A DNA stretch of 64,000 nucleotides, from NCBI GenBank assembly GCA_039916305.1, contig JBDSLR010000017.1, positions 248,001-312,000 on the forward strand, written 5' to 3'. This DNA comes from JACMLD01 sp039916305. Its GTDB lineage: Bacteria > Bacteroidota > Bacteroidia > Chitinophagales > Chitinophagaceae. The notes under the pieces were generated by a model. The model worked only from the letters and a program-made list of their open reading frames with translations. It had not been told where the DNA came from and ran no database searches. Positions 1 through 7,902 of this stretch are shown in pieces. The position numbers and the translations under genes were made by a program. The first letter of the stretch is position 1. Each line of letters starts with the position of its first letter.

Positions 1-1
1 T

Positions 2-667
2 ATAGAGAAATTTGCCTCTACCGGGCGGATAGCGCGTACTATAGCGCACGAGGTAAGAAACCCGCTTACCAATATAAATCTGGCTATGGAACAGCTTAAA
101 AGTGAAATGTCTGGCGATGAAGACAACAGTATCCTCTTTGAAATGGTTCAGCGAAACAGTAATAGAATCAATCAACTGATAACAGATTTGCTTAACTCTA
201 CCAAGTTCGTGGAACTGAGTTATGGTAAAACTTCTATTAATGATTTGGTAGACGAAGCGCTGGATATGGCAAAAGACAGGATAGCATTATACAATACTTC
301 TGTGGTAAAACAATACAGTGAAGATATTTGTGACGTGGAGGTAGATAAGGAGAAATTAAAAATTGCCTTTCTGAATATTATTGTAAACGCAATAGAAGCC
401 ATGGAGCCAGGCAAGGGAGTGCTTAAAATTGTCACAAAAGGGGAGAACAACAAATGCGTAATAGAGATATCAGACAATGGTTCTGGTATGGATAAAGAAT
501 CAATGAGCAGGCTGTTTGAACCTTATTTTACCAGTAAGCCCAAAGGCAATGGGCTGGGCCTGACCAACACGCAAAATATTATACTCAACCACCGGGGCAC
601 TATACAAGCAGAGAGTGAAAAAGGCAAAGGCACTACTTTTACTATTTCACTTGAATTTGTACAGTAA
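2..667 (+). CDS. Sensor histidine kinase, 3' portion (5' end outside window)
   Basis: The reading frame is open from base 2, so the gene begins upstream. What remains is the kinase core. The H-box IAHEVRNPL has its phospho-accepting His at bases 47-49. Downstream are the N-box (NIIVNAIEAM), G1 (DNGSGMD), F-box (LFEPYFTSK) and G2 (GNGLGL) of the HATPase_c domain. By family knowledge it autophosphorylates on His and passes the phosphate to a receiver Asp. The core closely resembles that of the REC-PAS-kinase at 48052-49497 (both have AHEVRNPL, RNSNRIN and LFEPYFTSK), so the missing N-terminus may carry PAS or receiver modules; this is inference. The sigma-54 activator at 2931 and the lone receiver at 1340 are plausible partners. 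A hairpin terminator follows at about 705-740. Confidence 0.93.
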   Translation: MEKFASTGRIARTIAHEVRNPLTNINLAMEQLKSEMSGDEDNSILFEMVQRNSNRINQLITDLLNSTKFVELSYGKTSINDLVDEALDMAKDRIALYNTSVVKQYSEDICDVEVDKEKLKIAFLNIIVNAIEAMEPGKGVLKIVTKGENNKCVIEISDNGSGMDKESMSRLFEPYFTSKPKGNGLGLTNTQNIILNHRGTIQAESEKGKGTTFTISLEFVQ

Positions 668-704
668 TTCAATACGCCTAACCTGGGCCCGGTAGTATAC
701 GTAC

Positions 705-740
705 ATAGCCCCTTGCACTTACATGCAGAGGGGCTTTGTA
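705..740. terminator. Hairpin terminator between convergent genes
   Basis: AGCCCC (707-712) pairs with GGGGCT (730-735), and an inner TGCA/TGCA stem closes a six-base loop. It lies between the stop of the kinase (+) and the stop of the CsbD-like gene (-), so it could serve both strands. The U-tract is weak. Confidence 0.6.
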
Positions 741-757
741 TAGTAAAACTGAATTTA

Positions 758-958
758 TCAGAGTTTTTCAATCCAGCTAATTACTTCTTCTTTTGTTTTA
801 CCTATTTTCTTTTGTATGCGCCCTACCAGTTCGTCGTCTTTTCCATCTTCGTATAAAAGATCATCATCAGTAAGATCTGCATATTCCTTTTTTGCTTTGC
901 CTTTGAGGTCGTTCCAGGCGCCACTCAGTTTTAATTTCCAGCTTTCCATATTTGTCAT
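758..958 (-). CDS. CsbD family stress-associated small protein
   Basis: A 66-residue hydrophilic protein with the CsbD pattern: W-K-L-K-L-S-G-A-W-N-D-L-K-G-K-A-K near the N-terminus, then a charged acidic stretch (TDDDL) and a G-[KR]-I-Q-K-K-I-G-K-T repeat-like end. CsbD-like proteins are general-stress proteins of unknown biochemical function. The frame stays open to 991, but the ATG at 956-958 starts the conserved family sequence and is preferred; an ATG three codons further in is also possible. It lies eight bases downstream of the small membrane protein gene (967-1140), suggesting a two-gene transcript. Confidence 0.85.
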   Translation of the reverse strand: MTNMESWKLKLSGAWNDLKGKAKKEYADLTDDDLLYEDGKDDELVGRIQKKIGKTKEEVISWIEKL

Positions 959-966
959 TTTTATGT

Positions 967-1140
967 TTAAAAAATTAATGCCCTTGCCCAATCATTTGCA
1001 CCGCGTATTACCCGAAGCAATACGGAGATAATTGCAATAACCAGTAACACCTGTATAAGACCGGTTGCATGGTATCCGAGAAAACCGATAGCCCGGATAA
1101 TAACAAGCACCAGCGCTATAAAATGTAAGATATTGCCCAT
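967..1140 (-). CDS. Small membrane protein, lmo0937 family
   Basis: A 57-residue hydrophobic protein starting MGNILHFIALVLVI, with two membrane-spanning stretches separated by a GFLGYHATGLI turn. It ends in a short basic tail with a RVIRGANDW segment. This matches the lmo0937-like family of tiny two-helix membrane proteins, whose function is unknown. The frame extends to 1239, but the upstream part is not family-like, so the ATG at 1138-1140 is used. It is co-directional with the CsbD-like gene, consistent with a small stress-response operon (inference). Confidence 0.8.
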   Translation of the reverse strand: MGNILHFIALVLVIIRAIGFLGYHATGLIQVLLVIAIISVLLRVIRGANDWARALIF

Positions 1141-1339
1141 CCGGTAAATTTCAGAAAATGAACAGGGATTAATAATGCCTCCCTGCAGGGATATATGTAA
1201 AATGTTTGCCAGAATTTTGGAAGAGCAGAAATAAGTCAAAAAGAACCGCTGCTTCGGCTGTATGTAGAAAACATGAGATTGCGGGGTGAACGGATGTAGA
1301 TTTATTTCTACAACGTACGGGATTGTATATTAAATGTAT

Positions 1340-1723
1340 TTACAACAATTTATTGATAGCGTAATCGATTACATCTCTTGTAAAAGGTTTGCTGATAAAT
1401 AGATCTGCGCCCTCTGTCTGGGCTTTTTTTCGTTCTGCAAGGCCATCATGCGCCGTAATCATTACTATTTTCACCTGGGGGTAATTGGCTTTTACATAAC
1501 CAATAAAGTCAAGGCCAAAGCCGTCGGGAAGGTGATTGTCCAGAAATAAAATGGAGGGTGTGTCGTGGGCTAAAGATTCTTTGGCACCCGCAAGGTTGTT
1601 TACAAAAGAAGGTTTTAGCTGCTTTTGTCTCAGAATCCCGCTTAACAGGAAACAAATATCAACTTCATCATCTACTATTAGGGCTTTCAAGGTATCACTA
1701 ATTATAATTTTTAGCTTTTCCAC
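1340..1723 (-). CDS. Single-domain response regulator (receiver only)
   Basis: 127 residues forming one CheY-like receiver. The acidic pair is D18-D19 in LIVDDE, the predicted phospho-acceptor is D62 in FLDNHLPDG, the conserved Thr sits in MITAHDG and the conserved Lys in ISKPF. There is no output domain, so it should act through protein contacts or as a phosphorelay intermediate. It is transcribed away from the BrkB-like gene, with a 245-base divergent gap. The partial kinase and the NtrC-type regulator nearby are possible partners, but nothing in the sequence proves this. Confidence 0.9.
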   Translation of the reverse strand: MEKLKIIISDTLKALIVDDEVDICFLLSGILRQKQLKPSFVNNLAGAKESLAHDTPSILFLDNHLPDGFGLDFIGYVKANYPQVKIVMITAHDGLAERKKAQTEGADLFISKPFTRDVIDYAINKLL

Positions 1724-1968
1724 GGGTAACCAGGTTTAATACACAGCTTGCGCATGGCAATTATGAAGCAATTAATCTGCCAGTAAATCGCTAAGCGGGA
1801 AAAAAATAATGCTGGCTAACTTTCAGTTAATTTTACCGGTCCCTCAAAAAATATAATTGTTTTAAAATCTGGCAAGCTATTTTTATATTAGTCCACGGTG
1901 TGCTGTTGCTGGCTGTTATTAAATAACCGGTATAAAAGTAAGCAACAGATAAAACTCGTCTATTGTGT

Positions 1969-2889
1969 ATGCTTCATAAAATTAAAAAGAGCTTTTCATT
2001 TCTACACCAGGTAATAAACGATTTCATTGATGATAAAGCCCTGAAATTCAGCGCTTCACTAGCATATTACACGGTTTTTTCCATCGCTCCTTTTCTTGCA
2101 ATTATTATATCCTTTAGCAGCTTCTTCTTTAGCAAAGAGGTTATACAAGGTGAACTGTATCCGCAAATGACCCAACTGGTAGGCAGTGAAGCAGCCCTTC
2201 AAATACAGCAAATGATTACCAATATACATTTGTCCGGGAACAGTGCTTTTGCCACGGTTATCAGTTTCATTGTTTTAATTGCAGGCGCTACGGGTATTTT
2301 TAGCGAGATACAGGATTCCATTAATCATATATGGGGCTTAAAAAGTAAACCCAAAAGGGGTTGGATTAAGATGCTGGTGAACAGGCTTGTCTCTTTCTCA
2401 CTAATTATAAGTCTCGGGTTCCTGCTTATGGTTTCGTTATTACTGAATACACTGGTGGAGGCCCTCAGCAAGCAATTATTGAAATTATTGCCTGGTAAAG
2501 CGGTATATGTGGTGGATGCGCTTAATAACTGTCTTATGTTTATTCTTATATCATTCCTTTTTGGCATTATTTTTAAAGTTTTACCAGATGCCAAGATAAA
2601 ATGGAAGCATGTAATGGTAGGGGCTTTTACAACTGCAGTGCTGTTCATGGTTGGTAAATTCGCTATCGGATTCTATCTTGGGCACAGTAACCTTGGCATT
2701 ATTTACGGAACAGCCGGGTCAATTATCATAATTATGTTGTGGGTATACTACAGTGCGGTTATTTTGTATTTCGGAGCGGAATTCACAAAAGTATATGCCA
2801 GGAACTATGGAGGAGAGATACGACCCAACGATTACGCCGTATGGGTTAGAACCAAAGAGATAGAATTACCGTCGAAAGCAATGAATTAA
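1969..2889 (+). CDS. YihY/BrkB family inner-membrane protein
   Basis: 306 residues with about six hydrophobic spans. Family motifs are ALKFSASLAYYTVFSIAP near the N-terminus, the central GATGIFSEIQDSINHIWG and the C-terminal GTAGSIIIIMLWVYYSA with YFGAEFTKVYA. The family was once called RNase BN, but that activity belongs to another protein; BrkB-like proteins are probable transporters of unknown substrate. A TTG at 1963 is in frame, but ATG 1969 is the more likely start. The NtrC-type regulator follows 41 bases downstream on the same strand, so the two may be co-transcribed. Confidence 0.9.
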   Translation: MLHKIKKSFSFLHQVINDFIDDKALKFSASLAYYTVFSIAPFLAIIISFSSFFFSKEVIQGELYPQMTQLVGSEAALQIQQMITNIHLSGNSAFATVISFIVLIAGATGIFSEIQDSINHIWGLKSKPKRGWIKMLVNRLVSFSLIISLGFLLMVSLLLNTLVEALSKQLLKLLPGKAVYVVDALNNCLMFILISFLFGIIFKVLPDAKIKWKHVMVGAFTTAVLFMVGKFAIGFYLGHSNLGIIYGTAGSIIIIMLWVYYSAVILYFGAEFTKVYARNYGGEIRPNDYAVWVRTKEIELPSKAMN

Positions 2890-2930
2890 ATTTTTTTAAT
2901 TAAATTACTTCTTTAAAAAACAGCATACTT

Positions 2931-4364
2931 ATGAAGCGCATTCTTCTTATTGACGATGACATGGATATGTGTACCTTACTGGGCAGGTTTCTGCAGCGCA
3001 AGGGATTTGAAACCGATGCGGCTTATAGCGGTAATAAAGGCATAGCAAAATTCAAGGAACAGCAGTTTGATGTGGTGTTATGTGATTTCAGACTTGGCGA
3101 TAAGGAAGGCCGGGAAGTATTAAAAGAGATTAAAGAAATTAACCCGCATGCTGTGGTAATCATCATTACCGGCTATTCTGACATCAAGATTGCAGTTGAT
3201 GTTATAAAGCATGGCGCATTTGACTATATAACAAAACCTCTGATACCAGAAGAAGTGTTGAATGTGATTAACAAATCACTGCAGGAGCCATCATCCGGCA
3301 ACGGCTCTTCTGCTGCCAAAAAGAGTAGCGGTGCACTGGCCAGCGATGGAGAATTTCTTAGGGGCCAGGCAGGTGCAACAAAAGAGTTATACAAGCAGAT
3401 AGAACTGGTGGCACCTACCAATTATAGTATTATTCTCTACGGCGAAAGCGGTACCGGCAAAGAAGTAATGGCAAAAACCATTCATCTTAGCAGTGCACGC
3501 AAAGACAAGCCTTTTGTGGCGCTTGACTGTGGCACCCTATCAAAAGAATTGGTGGGCAGTGAATTATTCGGGCATATGAAAGGTTCATTTACCGGTGCAC
3601 TCGGCGATAAAGAAGGCCTTTTTGAAGTAGCGAATGGCGGTACACTTTTTCTTGACGAAGTAGCCAACCTGTCGCTGGATATACAAGCGTCTTTGCTAAG
3701 GGTAATCCAGGAAAGAAAATTTAAGCGGGTAGGGGGTAATAAAGAAATCAATGCCGATGTTCGTATACTGGTGGCATCCAATGAAAACCTGCAGGATGCA
3801 TACCGGCGTGGAAAATTCAGGGAAGATTTATACCATAGATTTAATGAGTTTTCTATCAATATTCCGCCACTGCGCGAACGTAAAGATGATATCGTACTTT
3901 TTGCAAACTTTTTTTTAAAGCAATCCTGTGCCGAACTGAATAAAGAAATTGCAGGTTTTGAAGATGAAGTAATGCAGTTGTTTATTAATTACTCATGGCC
4001 TGGTAACCTGCGCGAATTCAGAAATGTAATACGCAGGGCGGCATTGCTTACCAATACAGGTTTAATTGGCAGTAAGGTGTTGCCCTGGGAGATGACGCAG
4101 TACAATCCTTTGAAAGATGAATCCATCACATATTCACCTGCTCCTCCGTCTGCAACAGTGAGTGGTGAAGCATCGCCAGCCGCAGCACGGCAGCCATTTG
4201 ATTTAAAGAACGCCGCGTCACAGGCCGAATATGAAACAATAATGAATGTGCTGAAGCAAGTCAACTTTAATAAATCTAAAGCAGCTGATATTTTAAAAAT
4301 TGACAGAAAAACGCTCTACAATAAGTTAAGGGTCTATGAATCTCATCAGCATAATGGGGAATAA
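2931..4364 (+). CDS. Sigma-54-dependent NtrC-family response regulator
   Basis: 477 residues in three domains. Residues 1-115 are a receiver with predicted phospho-acceptor D52 (VVLCDFRLGD) and Lys in YITKP. Residues about 145-385 are an AAA+ sigma-54 activator with Walker A GESGTGKE (171-178) and Walker B LFLDEV (239-244). The C-terminus (about 447-477) is a Fis-type helix-turn-helix (NKSKAADILKIDRKTLYNKL). The sigma-54 contact loop reads GSFTGA (218-223) rather than the canonical GAFTGA, an Ala-to-Ser change. By family, the phosphorylated protein oligomerises at an upstream site and remodels RNA polymerase-sigma54. The truncated kinase at the window start is a candidate partner. A strong hairpin terminator follows. 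Confidence 0.96.
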   Translation: MKRILLIDDDMDMCTLLGRFLQRKGFETDAAYSGNKGIAKFKEQQFDVVLCDFRLGDKEGREVLKEIKEINPHAVVIIITGYSDIKIAVDVIKHGAFDYITKPLIPEEVLNVINKSLQEPSSGNGSSAAKKSSGALASDGEFLRGQAGATKELYKQIELVAPTNYSIILYGESGTGKEVMAKTIHLSSARKDKPFVALDCGTLSKELVGSELFGHMKGSFTGALGDKEGLFEVANGGTLFLDEVANLSLDIQASLLRVIQERKFKRVGGNKEINADVRILVASNENLQDAYRRGKFREDLYHRFNEFSINIPPLRERKDDIVLFANFFLKQSCAELNKEIAGFEDEVMQLFINYSWPGNLREFRNVIRRAALLTNTGLIGSKVLPWEMTQYNPLKDESITYSPAPPSATVSGEASPAAARQPFDLKNAASQAEYETIMNVLKQVNFNKSKAADILKIDRKTLYNKLRVYESHQHNGE

Positions 4365-4406
4365 TTTCTACGGACAATCCTTAGAATAATATTGAAATAC
4401 ATAATA

Positions 4407-4437
4407 AACCCTTGCCAGTCAGGGGTTTTATTTTTTT
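4407..4437 (+). terminator. Rho-independent terminator after the NtrC-type gene
   Basis: AACCCTTG (4407-4414) pairs with CAGGGGTT (4420-4427) through a five-base loop, with one G-U pair, and is followed by TTATTTTTTT. Position and U-tract fit termination of the 2931-4364 gene. Confidence 0.8.
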
Positions 4438-4520
4438 ACAGGGTGATAGAGTAAGGGGTATATGCTTTGCCTTTGTTAGCGTATCACTAAATACAGTAAT
4501 TAACCTTAAAAACATATTTT

Positions 4521-4862
4521 ATGACTTCACCAGGATTAATGACCACATTAAGTTATGTAATGGAAAAGCTGCGTTTGAAAAAACAAGACAACGAATTTTC
4601 TATGGCACCAGAAGGGTTTACTATCGGTAACGGTAAATTTTACAACCCGGAAGACCTTACTATCATTAAAACATTTCGATTTGAAGGGGATTCAAACCCT
4701 TCAGATGCATCTATTTTATATGTTATTGAAGCCCATGATGGTTTGATTGGCTATAGTATTGATGCTTACGGTGCTTATAGTAACCATGATGACGATGGTT
4801 ATGATGATTTCATACGCAAATTGAAGGTTGAAGACAGGGATGAACAACAAATTTTCGAATAA
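4521..4862 (+). CDS. Conserved small Bacteroidota protein of unknown function
   Basis: 113 residues, soluble and acidic. The recognisable stretch is ...DLTIIKTFRFEGDSNPSDASILY..., followed by a GYSIDAYGAYS segment. I recall this pattern from a small Bacteroidota family that databases often label phosphoribosylpyrophosphate synthetase. It has none of the PRPP-loop or catalytic motifs of that enzyme, so that label should not be trusted. It stands alone between two hairpin terminators, the upstream one at 4407-4437 and the downstream one at 4904-4936. Function unknown. Confidence 0.78.
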   Translation: MTSPGLMTTLSYVMEKLRLKKQDNEFSMAPEGFTIGNGKFYNPEDLTIIKTFRFEGDSNPSDASILYVIEAHDGLIGYSIDAYGAYSNHDDDGYDDFIRKLKVEDRDEQQIFE

Positions 4863-4903
4863 GGGAAAATTTCCCGTCATTTATATCCGTCTTAATGATT
4901 AGT

Positions 4904-4936
4904 AAAGCCATTGATTTTTTCAATGGCTTTTTTTTA
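4904..4936 (+). terminator. Strong rho-independent terminator
   Basis: AAAGCCATTGA (4904-4914) pairs perfectly with TCAATGGCTTT (4920-4930) through a five-T loop and runs into six further T residues. It ends the 4521-4862 transcript. Confidence 0.88.
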
Positions 4937-5090
4937 TATCAGGCCACGCTTATCAGCACTGCTGTATTTTCACAAACAAAAAAAAGATACTTTTTGTTAC
5001 CCTTTATTTACCCGTTGATGCCGGAGGCTATGGGCGGTCTGCAATGCTTATCCCTTCCTATCTTTATCATTCACTAATCTTTTATTGACT

Positions 5091-6044
5091 ATGCAGGGTT
5101 TTACCAATCGCGTCACCAGGCTATTTGGCATCCAATATCCAATTATCCAAGCAGGAATGGTATGGGCCAGTGGTTGGCGGCTGGCCAGTGCTGTAAGTAA
5201 TGCGGGCGGTTTGGGTACCATTGGAAGCGGGAGCATGTACCCCGATGTATTAAGAATCCATATTCAGCAGTGCAGGGCAGCTACTGCGCAACCGTTTGCT
5301 GTTAATGTACCCTTACTGTATCCCGATATAGATAAACATATGGCTATTATCTTGGAAGAAAAAGTACCCATTGTTTTTACTTCTGCAGGAAACCCCGGCA
5401 CCTGGACTTCCATATTAAAGAAGGAGGGAATAACGGTGGTGCATGTGGTGAGCAGCAGCAAATTTGCAAAAAAAGCTGCCAGTGCTGGCTGCGATGCAGT
5501 AGTGGCGGAAGGTTTTGAGGCAGGTGGGCACAACGGCCGCGAAGAAACTACCAGTATGGTGCTGATACCCGCCGTGGCAGCGGCGGTGGATATTCCTGTT
5601 ATAGCTGCGGGTGGAATAGCCACCGGCAGGCAAATGCTGGCAGCTATGGTAATGGGTGCCGAAGCTGTGCAGATGGGTACCCGTTTTGTTGCCAGTGAGG
5701 AAGCTTCGGCGCATGCTGCGTTTAAGCGCAGTGTAATTAATAGCAATGAAGGAGATACCATGTTGAGTCTGAAGAAAATAGTACCGGTAAGATTACTGCG
5801 CAATAATTTTTTTAATGATGTGGCTGCTGCAGAACAGCGAGGCGCTTCCGCAGAAGAATTGATGCAGTTACTGGGCAGGGGCCGTGCAAAAAAAGGCATG
5901 TTTGAAGGCAATTTGGAAGAAGGTGAGCTGGAAATAGGACAGGTAAGTGCTTTGGTAAACTCGGTAAACCCTGCAGCGCAAATTGTGGCAGCAACCTGGC
6001 AGGAATTTGAAGAAGCGCGGCTTAATCCGTTTAAAATGGTATAA
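5091..6044 (+). CDS. Nitronate monooxygenase-like flavin oxidoreductase
   Basis: 317 residues of the NPD (2-nitropropane dioxygenase-like) FMN-binding TIM-barrel family. Visible family features are the N-terminal PIIQAGM with a WASGWRLASAVSNAGGLG segment, a VVAEGFEAGGHNGRE motif and the phosphate-binding IPVIAAGGIATGRQMLAAMVMGAEAVQMGTRF region. The family oxidises nitronates or performs related flavin-dependent reductions; FabK-type enoyl reductases are relatives, so the substrate is uncertain. A TTG two codons upstream (5085) is in frame; ATG 5091 is preferred. A carboxypeptidase-regulatory-like protein gene follows 60 bases downstream. Confidence 0.9.
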   Translation: MQGFTNRVTRLFGIQYPIIQAGMVWASGWRLASAVSNAGGLGTIGSGSMYPDVLRIHIQQCRAATAQPFAVNVPLLYPDIDKHMAIILEEKVPIVFTSAGNPGTWTSILKKEGITVVHVVSSSKFAKKAASAGCDAVVAEGFEAGGHNGREETTSMVLIPAVAAAVDIPVIAAGGIATGRQMLAAMVMGAEAVQMGTRFVASEEASAHAAFKRSVINSNEGDTMLSLKKIVPVRLLRNNFFNDVAAAEQRGASAEELMQLLGRGRAKKGMFEGNLEEGELEIGQVSALVNSVNPAAQIVAATWQEFEEARLNPFKMV

Positions 6045-6104
6045 CTTTATAAGCGGCCTGTGCGGATGATGTTGCGCGGTATGTTACTGTCTAAACTGCT
6101 TTTT

Positions 6105-6506
6105 ATGAAAAATAAATGTACACCCATCATCCTGCTGCTGCTGCTGGCCAGCGTTTTCTCTTTTGCCAACAACGCTGGGAAAGCAAAAAAAGAAGATCCT
6201 GATTTGATGGGTATTGTTATTGCCGCGCAAACCGGGCGGCCTATAAAAGATGTAAATATTACTGCTTACAGTAATTCAAGAAAAGAAAAATCAGTTACCA
6301 GCAATGCCAATGGAAGCTTTTCGCTGGCCGACCTAAAACCAGGAATTTATAAATTTGTTTTTCAGAAAGAAGGATTTGAAAAAGTTACCCGCGAAAAAAT
6401 GGTTCTGAAAATGAATGAAGGTTACCAGCTTACTATACAAATGTTTGAAGAAGAGAATGTCTTTGAACTGATGCCTTCTCCGCTACGCCTTAGCACGGAA
6501 GATTAA
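6105..6506 (+). CDS. Secreted protein with carboxypeptidase-regulatory-like fold
   Basis: 133 residues. Residues 1-21 are a signal peptide (MKNKC, then a Leu-rich core ending SVFSFA). Residues about 33-110 look like a carboxypeptidase-regulatory-like beta-sandwich: G-I-V-I-A-A-Q-T-G-R-P-I-K-D-V-N-I, then a SNANGSFSLADLKPGIYKF turn and a GFEKV strand. This fold is common on Bacteroidota surface proteins, often at the N-terminus of TonB-dependent receptors, but here it stands alone. In-frame starts exist upstream (GTG 6060, ATG 6066, 6069, 6081), but ATG 6105 gives the best signal peptide. Function unknown. Confidence 0.82.
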   Translation: MKNKCTPIILLLLLASVFSFANNAGKAKKEDPDLMGIVIAAQTGRPIKDVNITAYSNSRKEKSVTSNANGSFSLADLKPGIYKFVFQKEGFEKVTREKMVLKMNEGYQLTIQMFEEENVFELMPSPLRLSTED

Positions 6507-6527
6507 TCAAACTTTACAACTAAAAGC

Positions 6528-6557
6528 AATCGCCTCATAAAATTGAGGCGATTTTGC
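6528..6557. terminator. Bidirectional hairpin terminator
   Basis: AATCGCCTCA (6528-6537) pairs with TGAGGCGATT (6544-6553) through a six-base loop, with A-rich sequence before and T-rich sequence after. It sits between convergent genes ending at 6506 (+) and 6606 (-). Confidence 0.75.
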
Positions 6558-6605
6558 TATAAAGAATAAATAAATGTATAAGCCGGCTGCGGTCAGGGTA
6601 ACCGG

Positions 6606-7529
6606 TTATAATTCTATCGTTCTGTCGGCATCTCCCTCTTTCCCCTTTGTAATTTTTACGTTTTCCTTCCTGAAATAATGTTTGTATTTGTTGGTGATAT
6701 TGTCAGGCTGCTTTTGGCCATTGATAATAAGTTCGCCTTTTTTGTACTCAACGCTGTACGGTTGGCGGACATTCAGTAAGCCGGCGGCTTCCATTTCAGT
6801 CAGCATGTTTTGGTAGTTTTTTAATTCTTCTGTTGCACGGTCCACATCTTCCCGGGCTTTTTGCAATTCTTTTTTAAAATCTTTTGAAAGATTTTCATGT
6901 ATGTTTTTCCCGGCCTTTTCTATCTCTTCTTTGATTCGGCCTTCGTTGCGCTGCAATGCTTCTTTGGACCTTTCAAACGCACGGTTAAATTTTTCCATAT
7001 CGATGGCCTTCATTTCGGACATTGCTTTTTTGGCTTGCTCCATGGCCTGCTGTATTTCAGCCTCTATTTTTTTTGAGTCAATATCAGTTTTTAATTCTGC
7101 CTGTACTTTTTGCAAATCCTGTTGCATTTTCTCCCAGTCCACTTTTTTAAGTGAGGCCTGTACCTCCATTTGTATTTTCTGCATGTCAAGCTGCTTCATG
7201 GCATTTTTCATTTGCTCCTGGATGTTTTCGGCATTTAGTTTTTCCAGGGACTGCTCCATGTCGCGGTGCATTTTTTCCCAGTCTTTATTTTGCAGTTGCT
7301 GCTCCAGGTTTTCTTTTGCCTTGTTTACCTCTTCAATTGCCTTGTCGATATCGCCGTTGATGACGGTTTTATCTTCTTTGACCCTTTCTTTTTTTTGTTT
7401 TGGCAGCGTATCCTGCTGCGCTTTGTTATGGTTGCCTGCGGGATTGGTTTGCCAGGCAATGCCTGTAAGACCTGTCAAACAGACCAGTACAAAAGCCATC
7501 CAGGTGGCTGGTTTCAGCATGTGTAGCAT
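6606..7529 (-). CDS. Membrane-anchored or secreted coiled-coil protein
   Basis: 307 residues from ATG 7529. Residues 1-26 form a hydrophobic segment (signal peptide or anchor). The bulk (about 50-250) is charged, Met/Gln/Lys/Glu-rich coiled coil with repeated DWEKM, MEQ and AMEQAKK-type heptads. The C-terminus (KKGELIINGQKQPDNITNKYKHYF) is a short segment I associate with the periplasmic tails of Bacteroidota M56/BlaR1-type proteins; that link is from memory and tentative. There is no M56 peptidase domain here. The frame continues upstream to 7718, but that part crosses a palindromic operator pair (7562-7599) and is probably leader. Convergent with the gene ending at 6506. Confidence 0.8.
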   Translation of the reverse strand: MLHMLKPATWMAFVLVCLTGLTGIAWQTNPAGNHNKAQQDTLPKQKKERVKEDKTVINGDIDKAIEEVNKAKENLEQQLQNKDWEKMHRDMEQSLEKLNAENIQEQMKNAMKQLDMQKIQMEVQASLKKVDWEKMQQDLQKVQAELKTDIDSKKIEAEIQQAMEQAKKAMSEMKAIDMEKFNRAFERSKEALQRNEGRIKEEIEKAGKNIHENLSKDFKKELQKAREDVDRATEELKNYQNMLTEMEAAGLLNVRQPYSVEYKKGELIINGQKQPDNITNKYKHYFRKENVKITKGKEGDADRTIEL

Positions 7530-7902
7530 AAGGAGTAAATTTTTCAGTAAATAATTTTGTTTACGAATAGGTTCGTATAAAAGTACGGCAGTTTTCGTAA
7601 AATATTGCATGCGTTTGTTCGAATTATAACTTTTAACAATTATAGGGATGACTTGATAATTTAAAATGGCAGATATACATTGGCTGATTTTTTTCGGGTT
7701 TTTACTCACCGCGGGCAAAATCCGTTATTGGATCAGGTGCAGACGTAACCAATAGAGAAGCTAACCAAGCTAACAGGCGTTGAACAAAACACCTTCTGTC
7801 CAAAAAACTTCGGCCTGCCGGGAACCATCGACCCAAATAAAAATGCCTGTGCCGTACAAATTTCGCACAACTTATGTAGCAGGGGAGATCGTGCTTTTTC
7901 GC
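7530..7902. other. Intergenic region with paired palindromic sites
   Basis: This 373-base gap separates the ABC permease stop (7903) from the start of the coiled-coil gene (7529). The two palindromes at 7562-7599 lie close to that start. In the remaining part (7600-7902) I see no convincing gene, terminator or RNA. Confidence 0.6.
7562..7599. promoter_or_regulatory. Tandem 16-bp palindromic operators
   Basis: Site 1 is TACGAA-TAGG-TTCGTA (7562-7577), a perfect 6+6 palindrome. Site 2 is TACGGC-AGTT-TTCGTA (7584-7599), the same layout with an imperfect left arm. Centres are 22 bp apart, about two helical turns, so two dimers could bind the same face. They lie 33-70 bases upstream of the coiled-coil gene start. 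The layout resembles BlaI/MecI-type operators; the regulator itself is not in the window. Confidence 0.6.

Noticed and set aside
4521..4862. Label as phosphoribosylpyrophosphate synthetase
   Set aside because: The protein lacks the PRPP loop and is only 113 residues; the name appears to be a propagated error.
5264..5911. 215-codon minus-strand frame inside the nitronate monooxygenase-like gene
   Set aside because: Antisense to a clear enzyme gene, with low-complexity Ala/Ser/Pro composition and no motif.
6901..7554. 217-codon plus-strand frame opposite the coiled-coil gene
   Set aside because: Its Cys/Phe/Ser-rich content is the complement of Lys/Glu/Met coiled-coil codons.
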